This document shows, one piece after another, positions 42,780 through 55,535 of a stretch of 64,000 nt of DNA. This stretch comes from Nemania diffusa (taxonomy: Eukaryota > Ascomycota > Sordariomycetes > Xylariales > Xylariaceae). Location: NCBI GenBank assembly GCA_038501195.1, contig JBBPUQ010000004.1:744001-808000 (forward strand). Direction: 5' to 3'. The notes below the pieces were generated by a model, which worked only from the letters and a program-made list of their open reading frames with translations, searched no databases and was not told where the DNA came from. Each line of letters opens with the position of its first letter. Position 1 is the stretch's first letter. Both the position numbers and the translations under genes were made by a program.

Positions 42780-45262
42780 TCAGGCACCATCAAGCTGCAT
42801 CATCCCCTCGTCGAGATCTTCGTCGTCCATATCGTAGTCCTCATCGTAAGCTTGCTGTGCCTGTGCCCTCCGCAGAGCTTCTATCAAGGCCTCGTCGCCC
42901 TGACTCTGTAGCTCCTTGATCCTCTCCTCGTCTACTTTCTGCTGATGCGTCTTCAGGTCCTGTAAGCTCCACATGCTGATCCCCTCCTGGTCCTTCGACT
43001 TGAAGGGTCGCGCCATGTCCCTCAGGAACCTCTGTGCCGTGATGATGGCCATGTCGGTGCTAAGATTGCTGTCCACGTCGAGCATGGCTTGGTTAATCCA
43101 CTTGGGCAGCTGCGGCCGCTTTTTCTGGAATCGACGATCGGCCAAGACCATGATCCCGTAGTCGTCTTTGCCTCTAAGCACGCGGCCTAGACATTGTGCG
43201 GCGTGTCGCATGGCGTCGAAGGACAGGAAGTCGTTTTCACGAATGCGGTACGTCTCTCGTAGAAACTCCAATCGTGCCTTGAGGATGCGGGATTCCGTGT
43301 ATTGAAATGGGACACCGATGCACAAAACCGTTCGGCCGTACTGGTGATCGAAATCAATACCCTCAGAGACCTTGCCACGGGCGACGCACAACAAGACTGC
43401 GCCCCTTCCGTTGCAGCATGCTGTGCGGTACGTTTCAAGTGCGAGGGAGGTTTCTTGCGCGTCGGGTGTTTCGACTAGGATCAGTTTGTATTTCCAGACT
43501 TCGTCCAAGATACCCATGCCTTGCCACATGCTAATGATCGACTCCATGTAGAGGTAGGAGGGGAAAAAGACGACCATACCATCTGGGGTGACGCGGGCGA
43601 ACTCGGTTAAGAGATTACCATAGTTGCGGACTACGCTCGGCTCGTTTCGGACTTGAAAACTGGTTGAAACCGGCGCCTGGTCACTGCCGCGAGTAACGAT
43701 GATGGGCAAGAATGACCGTCTCGCTAGTGTCATCGCGTACGACTCCTGTACGACTGTTGAAAAGCCGAGCATTTTGGGGTACATTTCTAAGGGTGACATA
43801 GTACCGGAGGTGATAATGACGGAGCTAAATCGATCAAACACGGGCTTGATAGCGATAGCTGCATCCAGACAAGTGAAATGAAGAACTGGATTGGGGACCT
43901 CGGCTGTGTCCGATTCAAAGGGCTCGAGAATGAGTAAGAACCCTTTCTCATAAGTGGCTACTAAGGTGGCAAACGTTGCGACTTCTTGAAGGGGTTGATA
44001 ATCTTCAATGTTTGTGAGCTCTAGCGTTCTTACTAGGGACGTTAATCTCTCGGCGCAGAAGCGCAGAGGCTTCTTCTCAATGAATGTGTGTTCCTTGAGG
44101 TGAGACAAAAACGATGGAGGGGTCTCCGATATAACCTGCCGGACCTTCATACGTGTTTTGAGATATTCTATAAACCTTTTCAGGAAGGCTGTGAAGTGTT
44201 CGGCCCTGCGAATATTGCCAGGCACGGCTTCCTTCAGCAGGTCGTCGGGTAGTGCTGGGTTGGCCATGAAGGCATCCTCTTGGCGAGCCTCGTCAGCGTC
44301 GCGAAGACCCTCGACGAGCTTCTGGTACTCATTTTCGAGTTGCTCCCTATCTGTCTCCTTCATCTCGGTAATTTTCTGTTCTAGATTGACCGCACCGCGG
44401 GTAGCTCTACGTAGGGAGTCCTCGGTAATATCGGTACTCAGAGATTCGATACACACATTATCGATATTATGCGCCTCGTCAAAAACGACGATGCAATCTT
44501 TGGAGAACTCCTTAGAGACTCGCTCGGCTATCTTAGGATCTAGCAGGTAGTGATATGAGTAGATGATGACATTGCAATATTGCATCTAAAAATGGTTTGA
44601 TATGTAAGCTCAACCTATCGAGTGATTATATTAGGGCCGAGCCACCCAGCTCCGAGTGTCAAAAGACTTACCATACGCCTCGCAGTGAAGTAGGGGCACT
44701 GCTTATGCTGTTCTCCATACCTCAATAGGCCGTCAAGGGTCCAAACTCCGTTAGGGACGAGGTTATGTGCCTCGAGAAGATCAAGATTGTCATGGTAAAC
44801 GCAGGTTTCAACACTCTCGCCCTTCTCCTTCTTTTCCCTGACGAAGCCGGCAGTCAAACTTCTGCAGCGCGCATCAACAATGGCACCACTCTTCTCTCTT
44901 TTCACGGAGGGGTGAAGACAAAGGTTCTTACGGCTGGTCAGACCAAGGCCGCGGAACTCCTCGACGTGGCCCAGCTCGTCGGCGCGGAACTTCATGAGAG
45001 CCTTCAGCTCGGCCAGAGCCTTTTCAATCTCAGACATGGTTCGAGAGCAATATATGAGCTTGCGGTGCTCCGGGTAGTGTTGCTGGTAGGCAACAATAAG
45101 GGAGAGTAGAGAGACGGTCTTTCCGGTACCCGAGGGCATCTCCAGGACACAGTGACCGCCTGCGTCGAGGGTCCTCTTGAGATCGCACATGTAGGCATAT
45201 TGCTCGGGGTATATTCGGGGGTACGGAAAGAGGACGGGAAGGTCGTCTATAAAGAACTTCAT
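42780..45262 (-). CDS. RAD3: TFIIH / nucleotide-excision-repair DNA helicase Rad3 (XPD)
   Basis: 5'-3' superfamily 2 helicase with an iron-sulfur cluster; it opens DNA in nucleotide excision repair and bridges core TFIIH to the CAK module. Exons 44672-45262 and 42780-44585 are separated by an 86-bp intron (GTAAGT...TTAG), giving 798 residues. The start is ATG before KFFIDDLPVLFPYP, which matches the family; the frame is open further upstream but without an ATG. Visible motifs: Walker A MPSGTGKT at about 40-48; four Fe-S cysteines between about 115 and 190 (NLCLHP, ARCRSL, ETCVYH, KQCPYF); DEAH at 233-236; SEGIDF and QCLGRVLRG in the second helicase domain. The spliced junction [26 protein letters not shown] is the conserved arrangement. 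The tail is acidic (DYDMDDEDLDEG). Confidence 0.97.
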
Positions 45263-46072
45263 CTTGCCTTGCTTGCCTTGCTTGTCCGTCCTAGTTGCCT
45301 CGGATGTTGTCAAGTGAAATACTTCCTCTCGGAATCTAGAGCCACAAGTAGCCTGGGTATTAAGGCGCGAGAAAGGCGGAAAATGGGAACAAGTTCTGAA
45401 GAGAACAAATTGTTGAAGGTGCAGCAGGTGGGATCAGCTCACGAGCCCATCGAGGTTATATGGTGTATCTCCAGCACAATTGGGTTGCTGCGGGTGTTGT
45501 CCCAAATACTTTCATCAAACCCGCAGGTGAGCAGCATGTAGGTAGGAGGTACCTACCTAGCTGTGATTTGTATGAAAGCCCTTCACTACAGAGTACAGAT
45601 TGGTTAAACCCAGCAAACAAATCCCACATATGCAATTATATGAGACCTTGTGTGCGTCTGCCCTGCTCACAGCATGGCTGGCATCTATGCGTATGGTGAG
45701 AACATTGAAAATGATGTTGATCAGAAGGTACTGATTTGACCAAGGCGGGAGAAGCTTATAGGCAGCTACCTAGGTACCTGGGTATGTATATGGTCCCTGC
45801 TCATTAAATATATGTATCTATAGTATATAGATACTATATCCGTTAACTCCATACTCTGCTTAAATGTATAAAGGTGGGTAGCGTGGCGTAAACTACAGCA
45901 TATCTAAGACACCCGCCACAACCCAGTATCTGACACACAAAGTATCTTGACCTCTCAAAGAAGAGTCCTCTATCTTAGATGCCTACTATCTCGATTTATA
46001 CGTAAAATCTATTTTTAGTTACCTAGCTAAGTGTCGTAACCCCTCAAAAACTCACTTATCGTACATGGCTCC
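45263..46072. other. RAD3 upstream region / 3' flank of the large unrecognised gene
   Basis: Contains TACCTA/TAGGTA words (45539-45560, 45765-45785) and an AT-rich TATA-repeat patch (45805-45840). No credible coding frame was seen. Confidence 0.5.
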
Positions 46073-49000
46073 CTAAATTAGAGTTCGTCGTCTAGATGGA
46101 AAGGGTCTCGGGGCTGTAGAAGGGAAGCTCCCGTGCGGCCTATGCGTAGGCTTTGCTATGTCCTCAACGCCATTTTCTGCTGCTAGACGTGGGGATTCGG
46201 TCTGCATTTCCGGGTTGCCACCGCGTCTCTCTGTCCTCAACTCTGGCCCTCGCGACCTTGACGAAAGGAAATGGAATGATGCTCGCCTCCCGGCAGCACG
46301 ATCAAGCCCCGTCTCGTCATCTACCGTCTCCGCCGTTTCCTCTACGATCCGCCGTGCCCAGTCCTCGTCTGACCAAGGCTGGCGTGAAGCCTGGGGCAAG
46401 GTGGCTGCCCGTGCGATATTCTTGCCCTTATGGAATGGATGAGTGTTATTGTTAGTGTTCTGTGTGGCTAATTCTTTCAATGCTGAGATCCGTGGTGTGT
46501 CTCTCTGTGGTCTTTCATTGATACCATTTTCATCATTTGCGTTCTTACTTGACGGCCGAGAAAGCTGTTGTGGGCTGCTAGAAATGAGACCGAGTCTAGC
46601 TCTCCAGGAAGTGGCCGAACCTCGGGGAATAAAACCCTCCTGTGCGCCTTTCTCTCCATCTTGTTTCAATCGCTCTTGAGAGCCTCTGGTACTGCTCTTG
46701 GTTGGAGATGGTAGGTTGTTGACATCTGGCTCTTCTCCTTGCATGTTTGCTAGGTTGACATCCATCTTGGCTGCACTCTGGGTACTCTCCGCTTGTTCCC
46801 GCTGCCATGTCGAAGATGGCTCTAGTACCGGAAATTCTTCTTCCGCCATCACATATTCCTCGGGGTGTGTATCAGAGTCAGAGTCTCCCTTGCCATATGC
46901 TGTAGATGTCGTGCTATCCTCGCTATCCTCGTCGCTGATATAAGCCGGTGTCCATTCGAGCAGCAGTTGCTTAACAGCGTTCTGATTCTCCGCCATTGAT
47001 CGCGATGACGCGCGGGAGTCAAAGCGACGTCTATCAAACTGGCTAGGGTACCGGGCACGTTCCTCTCTCGCGCTAGACTCGTCATAGGTTAGCTGTAGAG
47101 GAGTTTCCGACCTATTACGTTCTACGAAACGCACACTACTCCTATTCCGATGACGGTCCTCGTCTGGGACATCGCGAAGGCGGCGACTTGTTGCAATCAA
47201 GCGATTATTAAACTCTGGTTCTATTGATTTTACTTCGCGTCGTTGGTTTATCAAATCCTGGTCGTCTCGTGTGCGAATCTGCTCCCAGTCTGCCCCATTT
47301 CTTGCATTGCGAGCTTGCAAGATCATCCGAGGCGAAGTACGAGGCGTAATTTGACTTCGACAATGAAGTTAGTTACATTCTTTCTTGGTGAACACCTAGT
47401 AGTCCTGAGGATTTACCCAAAGACCAACTGTGCATCCAGCCAGAGTAGGGAATATTGGCGCTAGCTATCGGCCGACAGAGGTATCAAGAACGATTCGTGA
47501 CATCACTCACCTTCTCTGCTCATTTTCCTCCTCAATCCCGCGTATTCCGTTAATATGGCTTTTAAGCCTTTGAATTTCTTGCTCTAGTTGGACCTCTCGC
47601 TCTCTCTCAGTTTGGTTGATCTGGCCTTCAAGACGTCGAATCTCTCGGTCTAGTTCAAACCCACGATCTCGGTCTCGGTCTCGGTCTCGGTCTCTCTCAC
47701 GCGTCCTCGCCAGCTCGTGTTTCCTCGTATGATGGTAGTCATCAATACCATGAAAAGGTTGTGAGCGTGTTGGTGATGGTTTGGGGCGCCTGGGACGATC
47801 GGCGATGAGCTTATTCGCAAGAGCAATAGCCTCTTCGTGGTGCTTGGATACCTCAGCGGCAGCCCTGCTACCGACAATGATTTCTTTTCGGTCGGTAGGT
47901 TGTCTGTTGCCTTGTTGACCGGTCGGCGAGGCACGGATTTCAACACTTGAGAAGCTAGTTCTACCGGCGCTGCTTGCCGACCCCTGTAGTTCCCTTTCAA
48001 TCATCTTCTCAGATGGGACGTCGTGATAAACAATTCCTTGGGGAGTAAGAGTAGTATTAAGCTTAGATTTCCCTAGATGCCAGCTAGATGTCCGGGGATG
48101 AACATTAGTATTTGCCATTTCGTACTGACGTGGTGCCTTGGATACGTATACGATGATTGCCTTGATCTGTTTTGTTATAAACAGTCTCCTAGATCGTATA
48201 ATTTCTAGCTGTCGGATGCTCCAATGACAATCTGGGTCAGGATCGCCCATCTTAGCTGCTTCCACTGAACGCCAAACCTGGAACTGTTGGGTGACTGTGA
48301 GCGTTGCCGTTTTTTCAATCATGGTTGATTGGTCCTTATCAAGGATTCTTAGACGTCGCCTAATCTCGACACGAGGCAAATCTTCTTCCTTCAATAAACT
48401 TCTTGTCCAGTCCTGGGCCGATCTGCCCCCAATTTGAAGAGCCGAATATGGTTCGATCTGCCACATCCTATATTCCGTAAATCGCTCTATATCCACAGCC
48501 TGGCCCCGTGAGATACGCATCTCATCTATCACATCGCCGGTCACATCTTGAAATTTAGGAAGTCCGGTTCTCGATAGGAGCCTGCCTTGGTCAACCTGTT
48601 GAGCGGATTGGTCTCCTTGTGGTAATAGAAGTTCGGGCATATTGGAGACATCTCCTTCGATGAACGCCACTGTGACCCGTCTCTGTCTCTGCCAGAATTT
48701 CCGAGCCGGTTTTCTCGCAACTTCAAGACGGACCAGTTTGTGAGGTTTAGCCTCACTATGATGTTGTAAGAGCCGCTGGAGACTATTAAGCTGTCCAGGG
48801 CTTAGAAAAGCTAGCTCCATCGCTAGAGTTTGCTCAGAGAGCACCGAATTTTCATCCTTACGTGCCAATTGTAACGAAGTTGGTAGCCGATATGCTCCCT
48901 CCTCCTGGATCACATATGGTAAAGCTTCTGTGTTAGATTCATCTGCCGCATCTTGGGCAAGAAGCTTTGGGTTCTGATGAGCCTCAGACTCAACATTAGA

Positions 49001-50587
49001 GGGGTTCAAAGCCGGTTCTTCGTCATGGCTATTCTCATTCGGAGTGACTACAGACGATGGCCCCCCAACTTCCGGACCCGTGATGTTCCTATCTGCCGTG
49101 TTTACTGGGCTGCCTGCTTGGGCGGATGAACTGTTGATATTAGGCGTGTGATTGTGAGTTGTTGTCTGTTCGTGCGCCGAGTTATCTGATGCGTGCTTTC
49201 CAGGGTTTGTATCTAATGCCCGTCGCTGTTCATTGTTTTCGGCACTATTGGCGTGACCCAGGTTGTTACGTTGGTTCTCTAGTGAAGAGGCGCCTAGTTG
49301 GCTTCCACCGGCCACACTATTTGTAGTAGCCAAGTCTACGACTTTCAGATCTACAGGAGATGGGCCCGAATCTTGTGTAGTTGTGTGTGGTGTTATTAAG
49401 TCACCTGGGGGAGCATGTCTCACATTATCCTCGTTCTTTCCGCCCTCGCTAAGTGTGATTGGAAGTTTCACTGGCAGTGCTGTTCTTGAGTGAAGAGAGA
49501 CTCCGTTGCTAGCACGGGGCTCTCCTAGAAACTAGGTCCTGTTAATTCTAACTTATTTCACTTATAGTTATTCTCTTACCGAAGTTACATGGCCATTAGG
49601 GGTTTCATGCGTACTGTGGAAGAACGGAGCCGACAAGCTTTCTGGTGGGCTTGTTGATCGCATATGTTTCGTCCCTGTGTTCCAGTGCACGGGGTTGCTG
49701 TCAGGCTGGAAATGCTGTGGTCTTTCGGGTTCTGGGATCGACACAGTTCTTGAACTAGCTTGTCTTGTTGAAAGTTGGATTTGAGGACGTTCTGGCTGCC
49801 CGTAGGCCCTTGAATTCACTGGTCTTCTACTCCTACCACGCAATCTTTCACGCTCTTCTTGAGCTTCTAAGGCCATTGACCTCAACTCTTCTGGTGTTGC
49901 GATTTGAGAAATGAAGGCGTAGGTTTGATTTATGTATGTGATATCTCGGATTGTTTTTTTTCTGAACAAAATCAATAGTGAACATTGTTTCTTCGAGGAA
50001 AATAACACGTACTGTTTCGCTTGATGTTGGCCTAACAAAACGATCTGGAGTAAAAGGACCAGGTGGTCCTGGTTACGTTGCAGTTGCTTACAATACTTCT
50101 CTAGCTTAGATGCCCGGAATCCCCATAGAAATTTATCCCATGAGCGCAAGGGATCTGAAGGAAGTTGTGGTTTAATCTCGATAGGGCGGTCTGGGTGATA
50201 CGACTCGAACATCTGGTTTAAGCTGTAGAGCCTATCCTTCACCTCGTCCTTGAATCCATCAGGCTCACTGCCAGCAATGATAATTTCGATATACCAGAAT
50301 GCTACCAGGCATTTATCCGCGGTGTCTTTGACTTTGATTAATGAGCTCTGTGAGAAGAGCTCAAGCGGTCTGCCCGTTTTAACGTTCTGCGCCTCCTGCT
50401 TTAGGAAGCCATAGATATCTTCCAGCGCTGATGTGGTCAAGTCGATTTCTTCGACAACGTATTCGAGATGCTCTTGTGCGGACCGCACCTTTGAGATGAA
50501 CTTGATCAAGATCTGGGAGAGTTGGATACCGAAACCAGCGATGCCCACAACAGATCCAGCAACTCCCAGTGCAGACACTGGATCCAT
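46073..50587 (-). CDS. Unrecognised large protein with a fungal STAND/NLR-type N-terminal domain
   Basis: Three exons were joined on the minus strand: 49580-50587, 47511-49531 and 46073-47354. Introns are 48 bp (GTAAGA...CTAG) and 156 bp (GTGAGT...GAAG, branch CTAAC). The frame stays open for 1,436 residues. The N-terminus, MDPVSALGVAGSVVGIAGFG followed by amphipathic helices to about 190, resembles the helical N-terminal domain found on fungal NLR (STAND) and related proteins. No NACHT, NB-ARC, WD40 or ankyrin part follows. About 340-560 is low-complexity and polar. A folded-looking region at about 560-830 contains LPTSLQLARKDE and PHKLVRLEVARKPARKFWQR. About 920-1010 is a charged R/E/D coiled coil encoded by TCTCGG repeats, and the rest is disordered. 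A second in-frame intron (49962-50012, 51 bp) is possible and would remove 17 residues. The middle frame begins with GTG at 49471, not a real start, which supports joining. Function unknown. Confidence 0.7.
47667..47690 (-). repeat. TCTCGG hexamer repeat encoding Arg-Asp repeats
   Basis: Four perfect TCTCGG units on the plus strand encode alternating R and D in the coiled-coil segment of the large unrecognised protein. Repeat slippage would change the length of that segment in multiples of two residues. Confidence 0.9.
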
Positions 50588-53500
50588 TCAGGGAATGACA
50601 CTGTCGTGGGAGACAGGCCATAAGTGATGCGACGAGGAGATTCCGTCAACCAAAGGTGCTATGTTTTCCTATTTTGATAGTGTTTAACCCGGAGGCCAAT
50701 TCTGGGGGCCCAGGGACATCTTTTGACGCGCCCAACCCACAGCCTTATTGAGCGAGCGGCACGCCACATCAGCGCTGTGGTCAACCCGTAAGCACTGCAC
50801 ATGATCTGTAAGCTACCATTGGCCAGATCAGTCTCGTTAAGTTAAGACATAGGTCGCGCTCCATACGCTGAGAGGCTAGATAATAGCCATCAAAATATTA
50901 GATTTCAAGGGGAACATCACCTGCTCGGCGACACACAAGTATACCAATGCACGAAGGCATGATGAATCGTGTCGTTTAAATACCAACATAGTCTATCATT
51001 CCCCGTTATCCCTATTTCTAGGATTTGTCCGATCTTTCCGACTGTAGTAATACGCATATCCTCAGCCCTATTCCCTCCCGTTTACTACCCACTCTTGACT
51101 CTTTTAAGCCTTAATTACTGTCGAGGCACGATCTCGCAGGTACTAAGAATAAAGGCCAAGCTTGAAGACGAGAGACGGTAATTTTTCAGGTTGAAAATAG
51201 AAGAAACACTAGTATGCTTGGGCCAGTGAACGCCTGAACCGGTATGCTAAATTTGTGTGTCCGAGTCGGTGTGTATGCAAGTAGATATACCTGCGTGCCG
51301 CGAAGTGGTAGCAGCCTACCAAGCCGATTCCCATGGTCATCCTCAACTCGAGGTCTAGCTGATATTGATACTCTTCTTGATTGATTTGTTTCCACGGACG
51401 TAACGTAAGGGGATGTAGGCTGACAATACGTCGTCTATGGCTAGATTGCACATCCTGGCAGAGGCAACGGTAGCCGCTCGTCGGTGCGGCACGGCTACAG
51501 ATGACGTTGCGATGCCTCCCTCGTGTCAATGAACCAGTCATCGTGGGGTCCAGTAACCAGACTGTCGGATCCCATGCAGAGCACCTTATTCTGCGACGTG
51601 CGGAACTTAAAGTCAACTACCTACGCATGGATATTTATGTGTGCTGGAGAACTGAAGAAACCGGCGAAAAGGGATGTTGTCATTGAACACATACGAACCG
51701 CGTTACCAGTGCATACGCGACACTCCGTCGCGGTGGTTTTTTTATTAGGTGTATTTGAAACCGAAACCATATAGCCTCGTCCTCCACGAGGGTATCGATC
51801 CTACCACCAAACAAGCTTCATTCAAAGGAGATTGCAAACATCCAAGGTTCTCGCCAAGTGTTTTAGCGTAGGTACCTAGGCAGGTAGAGTACCTACGCAG
51901 TACTGAGTATGCTGTTAGGCCTACCCATGTCAAATACATGCTAATAATAACGGCCAAGACTCTTCGAAGACTGTTTTCCGCCCTCGAGCAAGGTCGCAAT
52001 TCATATACAGTAGGTACTGCATAAATTTGAGTTTACAAGCCTATAATTAAAACCAACCTCTTTACTCGTAAGGTTTGCCTTTGATTCGATTCATAATACA
52101 TAGAGGACTAACTTACTTTCGGGTAAGTATTTGATTTGTATTTGCTAATTTGGTTTCCCAGAGATGAGCGGGGTGAACACTGTAGATAGCTCGGAACAAA
52201 TATAGCAGAGTTCAGACGATTTAGCGTCATCGAGGAGAGCTCTGCTATTCCTGGACGATTCGCGATCTGCCGATGACTCCACTGCAAAGTAGCTTGATGT
52301 AGTTAGAGAGTGAGACATGTTTACATAGCCAGGCCCTAGACTACCGTATAGAGCCCTAGATTACCTCTGTACCCAGTCGTGTCTACCCTATAATGAACCT
52401 ACAATACCGTGTAAGTATCTATTTAGGAACTTACATAGTAGGCACACGCTACCTTGGTAGGGACTTGTTATGTGTAAAAGATTATAAAGAAATGGGGCGC
52501 CAAGTAGCTTCGTCCCCCGCACAGGCAGGACTGAAAATGAATTGACTGGGTATATGAATCAAATCGATGCTGGATTAAGAAACAACTGACTCACGAGATA
52601 ATATAAGTACGTCCATTCTAAAACTCGAGGGATAGGTAGATACCTAGGTAAAGAGGTAAATTAAGACCATAGGCCGTTTTAGACGTACATACAAGCGATG
52701 ACGATAAGGAGATGGCTTTTTGTCAGTTGTTGTAGGTATTCTTATTGATGTATTTACTCTCGGTATACGCAGTACAGAATAGCCAACACATAATTTGCCC
52801 TGCAGTGTTTCTTCGGTAGCATTTTCCCTTCCAGCCTTATCGATCTAACCGTCCTTGTTTCGGTGGAACGCAAATAGAGCTAGCTACCCGGTCGGTTCGA
52901 AAACGTTGCATATAAAATATTCTCGAAGTAGGTAGGCTATCTAGACAGAACATCTTAGGATCCTTCGTATTTGTTGTATAAGTAATGCTAGGTAGTCTAC
53001 ATAGTAGAGATAAGTACTGTTTGTATGTATGTAAGGTAGGTAGAACCACGGATCAAGTGACAGTGGATTTTAAGTACTTATAACTGGGATATGTTGACAC
53101 TAGACTAGACCCTTCCAGCGTTGGCATCCCAGCAATCGTCAACGGTCGAGGGCAAGATGGACCCCTGTCTAATAAACTACCTATGTACATATAGACCGTC
53201 AAGTCCGCACCAACGTTACCATTCCACTTTATTTAGCTACACTAATGCTAGGTACATCCTTATCCGCGTTAGAAAAAGAAAGAAAAAAGAAGAAACCCCT
53301 TACCTACCCGATGTTGTGAAGGCTCTTTAGCGAATCCACTATGTTGCTGAGGGAATACTTACCTACAGTACGCATACCTGCAGCACAAGTGTATGCCTTG
53401 GTCTACAAGTATGTACTATACGAGAAGTAGGTAAGCAATTATGTATCTAGGGCTAGACAATTCGGGCTTGCCACCAACGATATCGCACCTAAAACCCTTA

Positions 53501-55535
53501 CTTGGAATGCTGGAGGAGACGTCCCACGCTGAAACTCGACACCAACTGGCGGAAAGTTTTAGACATGTTGGTCTGATTCTAATTTGTCTTGTATGTAGAG
53601 CGAGCTAATAATAACAGTACATACCCACACCATTCAGCATGGATGCCTGGTAGGAGGTACGCTGTTATGGCATTACACTGGCTATCTTCAGTACATTGCA
53701 GTTAAATATGCGTACTTATGTATAGGTATGTATGTATCAATAAGTAAGTATAGAATATGTAGGAACTAGATAGGCTAAGACTATAGGACATTCTATGCGG
53801 ACTCAACTTGAGGGGCACCCTTGTTCGACTGCTTGGCCGAAATGGGGTGATGGGTTCTGTGACGAAGTACCCAATCAAGACCAAAAAGGGAAAAATTAGA
53901 GAAAAAGAAGAGAATACGATGGACCAGTGTGATGAAATGATGCTAGGTCTGAGAAGTACGCTAAGTATTCCTGACATTGACGTAACGGGAACACAAACTA
54001 CCTACCTACATCACTACCTCTTACATACACTACATGTATGCGTGCATACACTATTATAGGTATGTATGTACTTAACATACCTACTTACTTACAATGATCT
54101 ACTGCACTACCTCATCCGGGTACTTCTGAAAGCTGCGCGCGGAGAACGAGGGCATGAGGGATCTCGATGCCTGTCCATCTCCTACTTACCTAGCCTCTCT
54201 AATTCCGACCTTCTACTGCCTACATACGTAGGTATCTACCTACATATGCTGCATACTACTACTGCACAGCTGGCACTCTGTATACGGTATCTGCTCGTAT
54301 AAGTAAACAGTCGATTCATCTCTATCCAACAGAAGTAAGTCATGGCATGTGCATGTGGCACGCATACTTACTGGGCTGATAGGGACCTCTCTCTAAGTAG
54401 TGCAGGTAGCACGGCATACACCACACCCACCCTATGTACCATACCATGCCATGGGCTCGCTACCGTGCTGGGGAAGCTTAACGGTTCCTCCTTGCCGTAC
54501 TCTTGGGGCTAGCTGCAGGTCGCCTTGCTCGCATCTTCTGCACATGTTTAGGCCGTGGGTAACACAATAGGCAGCAAGGGTATAAGTCCCCAAGCTATAT
54601 CCTAAGAGGTATGGTGTGGTATGGTGTGGTACCTATGGTATGGTTATGGATGTATGGATGCAGTATGTATCTCTCCCCCTCTCCCCTCCCCTCCTCCTCT
54701 TCCTCCTCCTTCTCCCCTCCCCCCCCCTTTCCCACTTCCTGGCGTCCAATGACCCTCGGCTCCATTTCCACAGTCAGTAAGGAATGTCATCCTTCTTGTA
54801 CTCGGCGTGTACTGGCCTGGGATACAGAAATGGCATCGAGGTACCTACCTACACCCGCGCTGCAGGGCCGCCTTTTTTCAGCCGTGCCCAGTCTTCGCTT
54901 CCCACACCCCCTCGTGGCCGTAGGGGCGTGGGCACGACATCTCGCCCTATCACCATCGTCATGGTGTATACTTTATACATGGTCCGTCCTACCGGCCGAC
55001 CGTGCAGCATGCCTACTTCATAGCAGGCACGTATGTAAGTAGGTAGGTAAGTATGTATATGTCAATTCTGCCTTGACCGTCGTTGCCTCGATACTTCTTA
55101 TGAGCTTTGCTGTCTTATAATAGAAATACACGGGGCCCTTCCACGATCCCCCAGAGTTGTTGCACAGCCGTGACATTGGTTGTGGGTATTGCTCGTTCGT
55201 TGTACCTCGTCCGCCTACCGTGTGTGTGTGCTCGTTCTATTTACTTGTTGACTTCCCACCTCGGCGTGTGTATGGCCTGTTGGAACTCGCTCTGTATATC
55301 TACCCTGTTACCTGGAGCCTTTCCCAACTTGCTTTTTCCCCCTGTGCTTGGTTGGATCAGATAGAGTCCACAGACAGCTACCGTACAACAACTAGTTAAG
55401 CCACGGCTCTGACATAATGAGCCTCCCATAACACCACTGACAACCCGAGTTCTTCGTCTGCGCCTCATTCTGCCCGAGTTGGCCATTGCTATAATACATC
55501 AACGTCACCTTATCACACAAGGCCTGTCTCCCATC
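50588..55535. other. Gene-poor stretch between the two divergent genes
   Basis: The flanking genes point away from each other, so this holds two promoters across about 5 kb. No coding frame with a recognisable domain was found (135 and 143 codons at most). TACCTA/TAGGTA words are frequent at 51870-51900, 52620-52660, 53990-54080 and 54210-54250. A pyrimidine tract at 54671-54740 (CCTCCTCTTCCTCC-like) and GGTATGGTGTG repeats at 54609-54640 lie upstream of the + strand factor. The long upstream region may hide a long 5' leader. Confidence 0.55.
54671..54740 (+). promoter_or_regulatory. Long pyrimidine tract upstream of the second C2H2 gene
   Basis: About 70 bp of almost pure C and T, some 800 bp before the ATG at 55536. 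Such CT tracts often sit near transcription starts of filamentous ascomycete genes, so the leader may begin near here. Confidence 0.45.

Noticed and set aside
49469..49471. Apparent start of a 654-residue protein
   Set aside because: The codon is GTG, not ATG, and the frame is open further upstream to a good acceptor. It was joined to the exon above instead.
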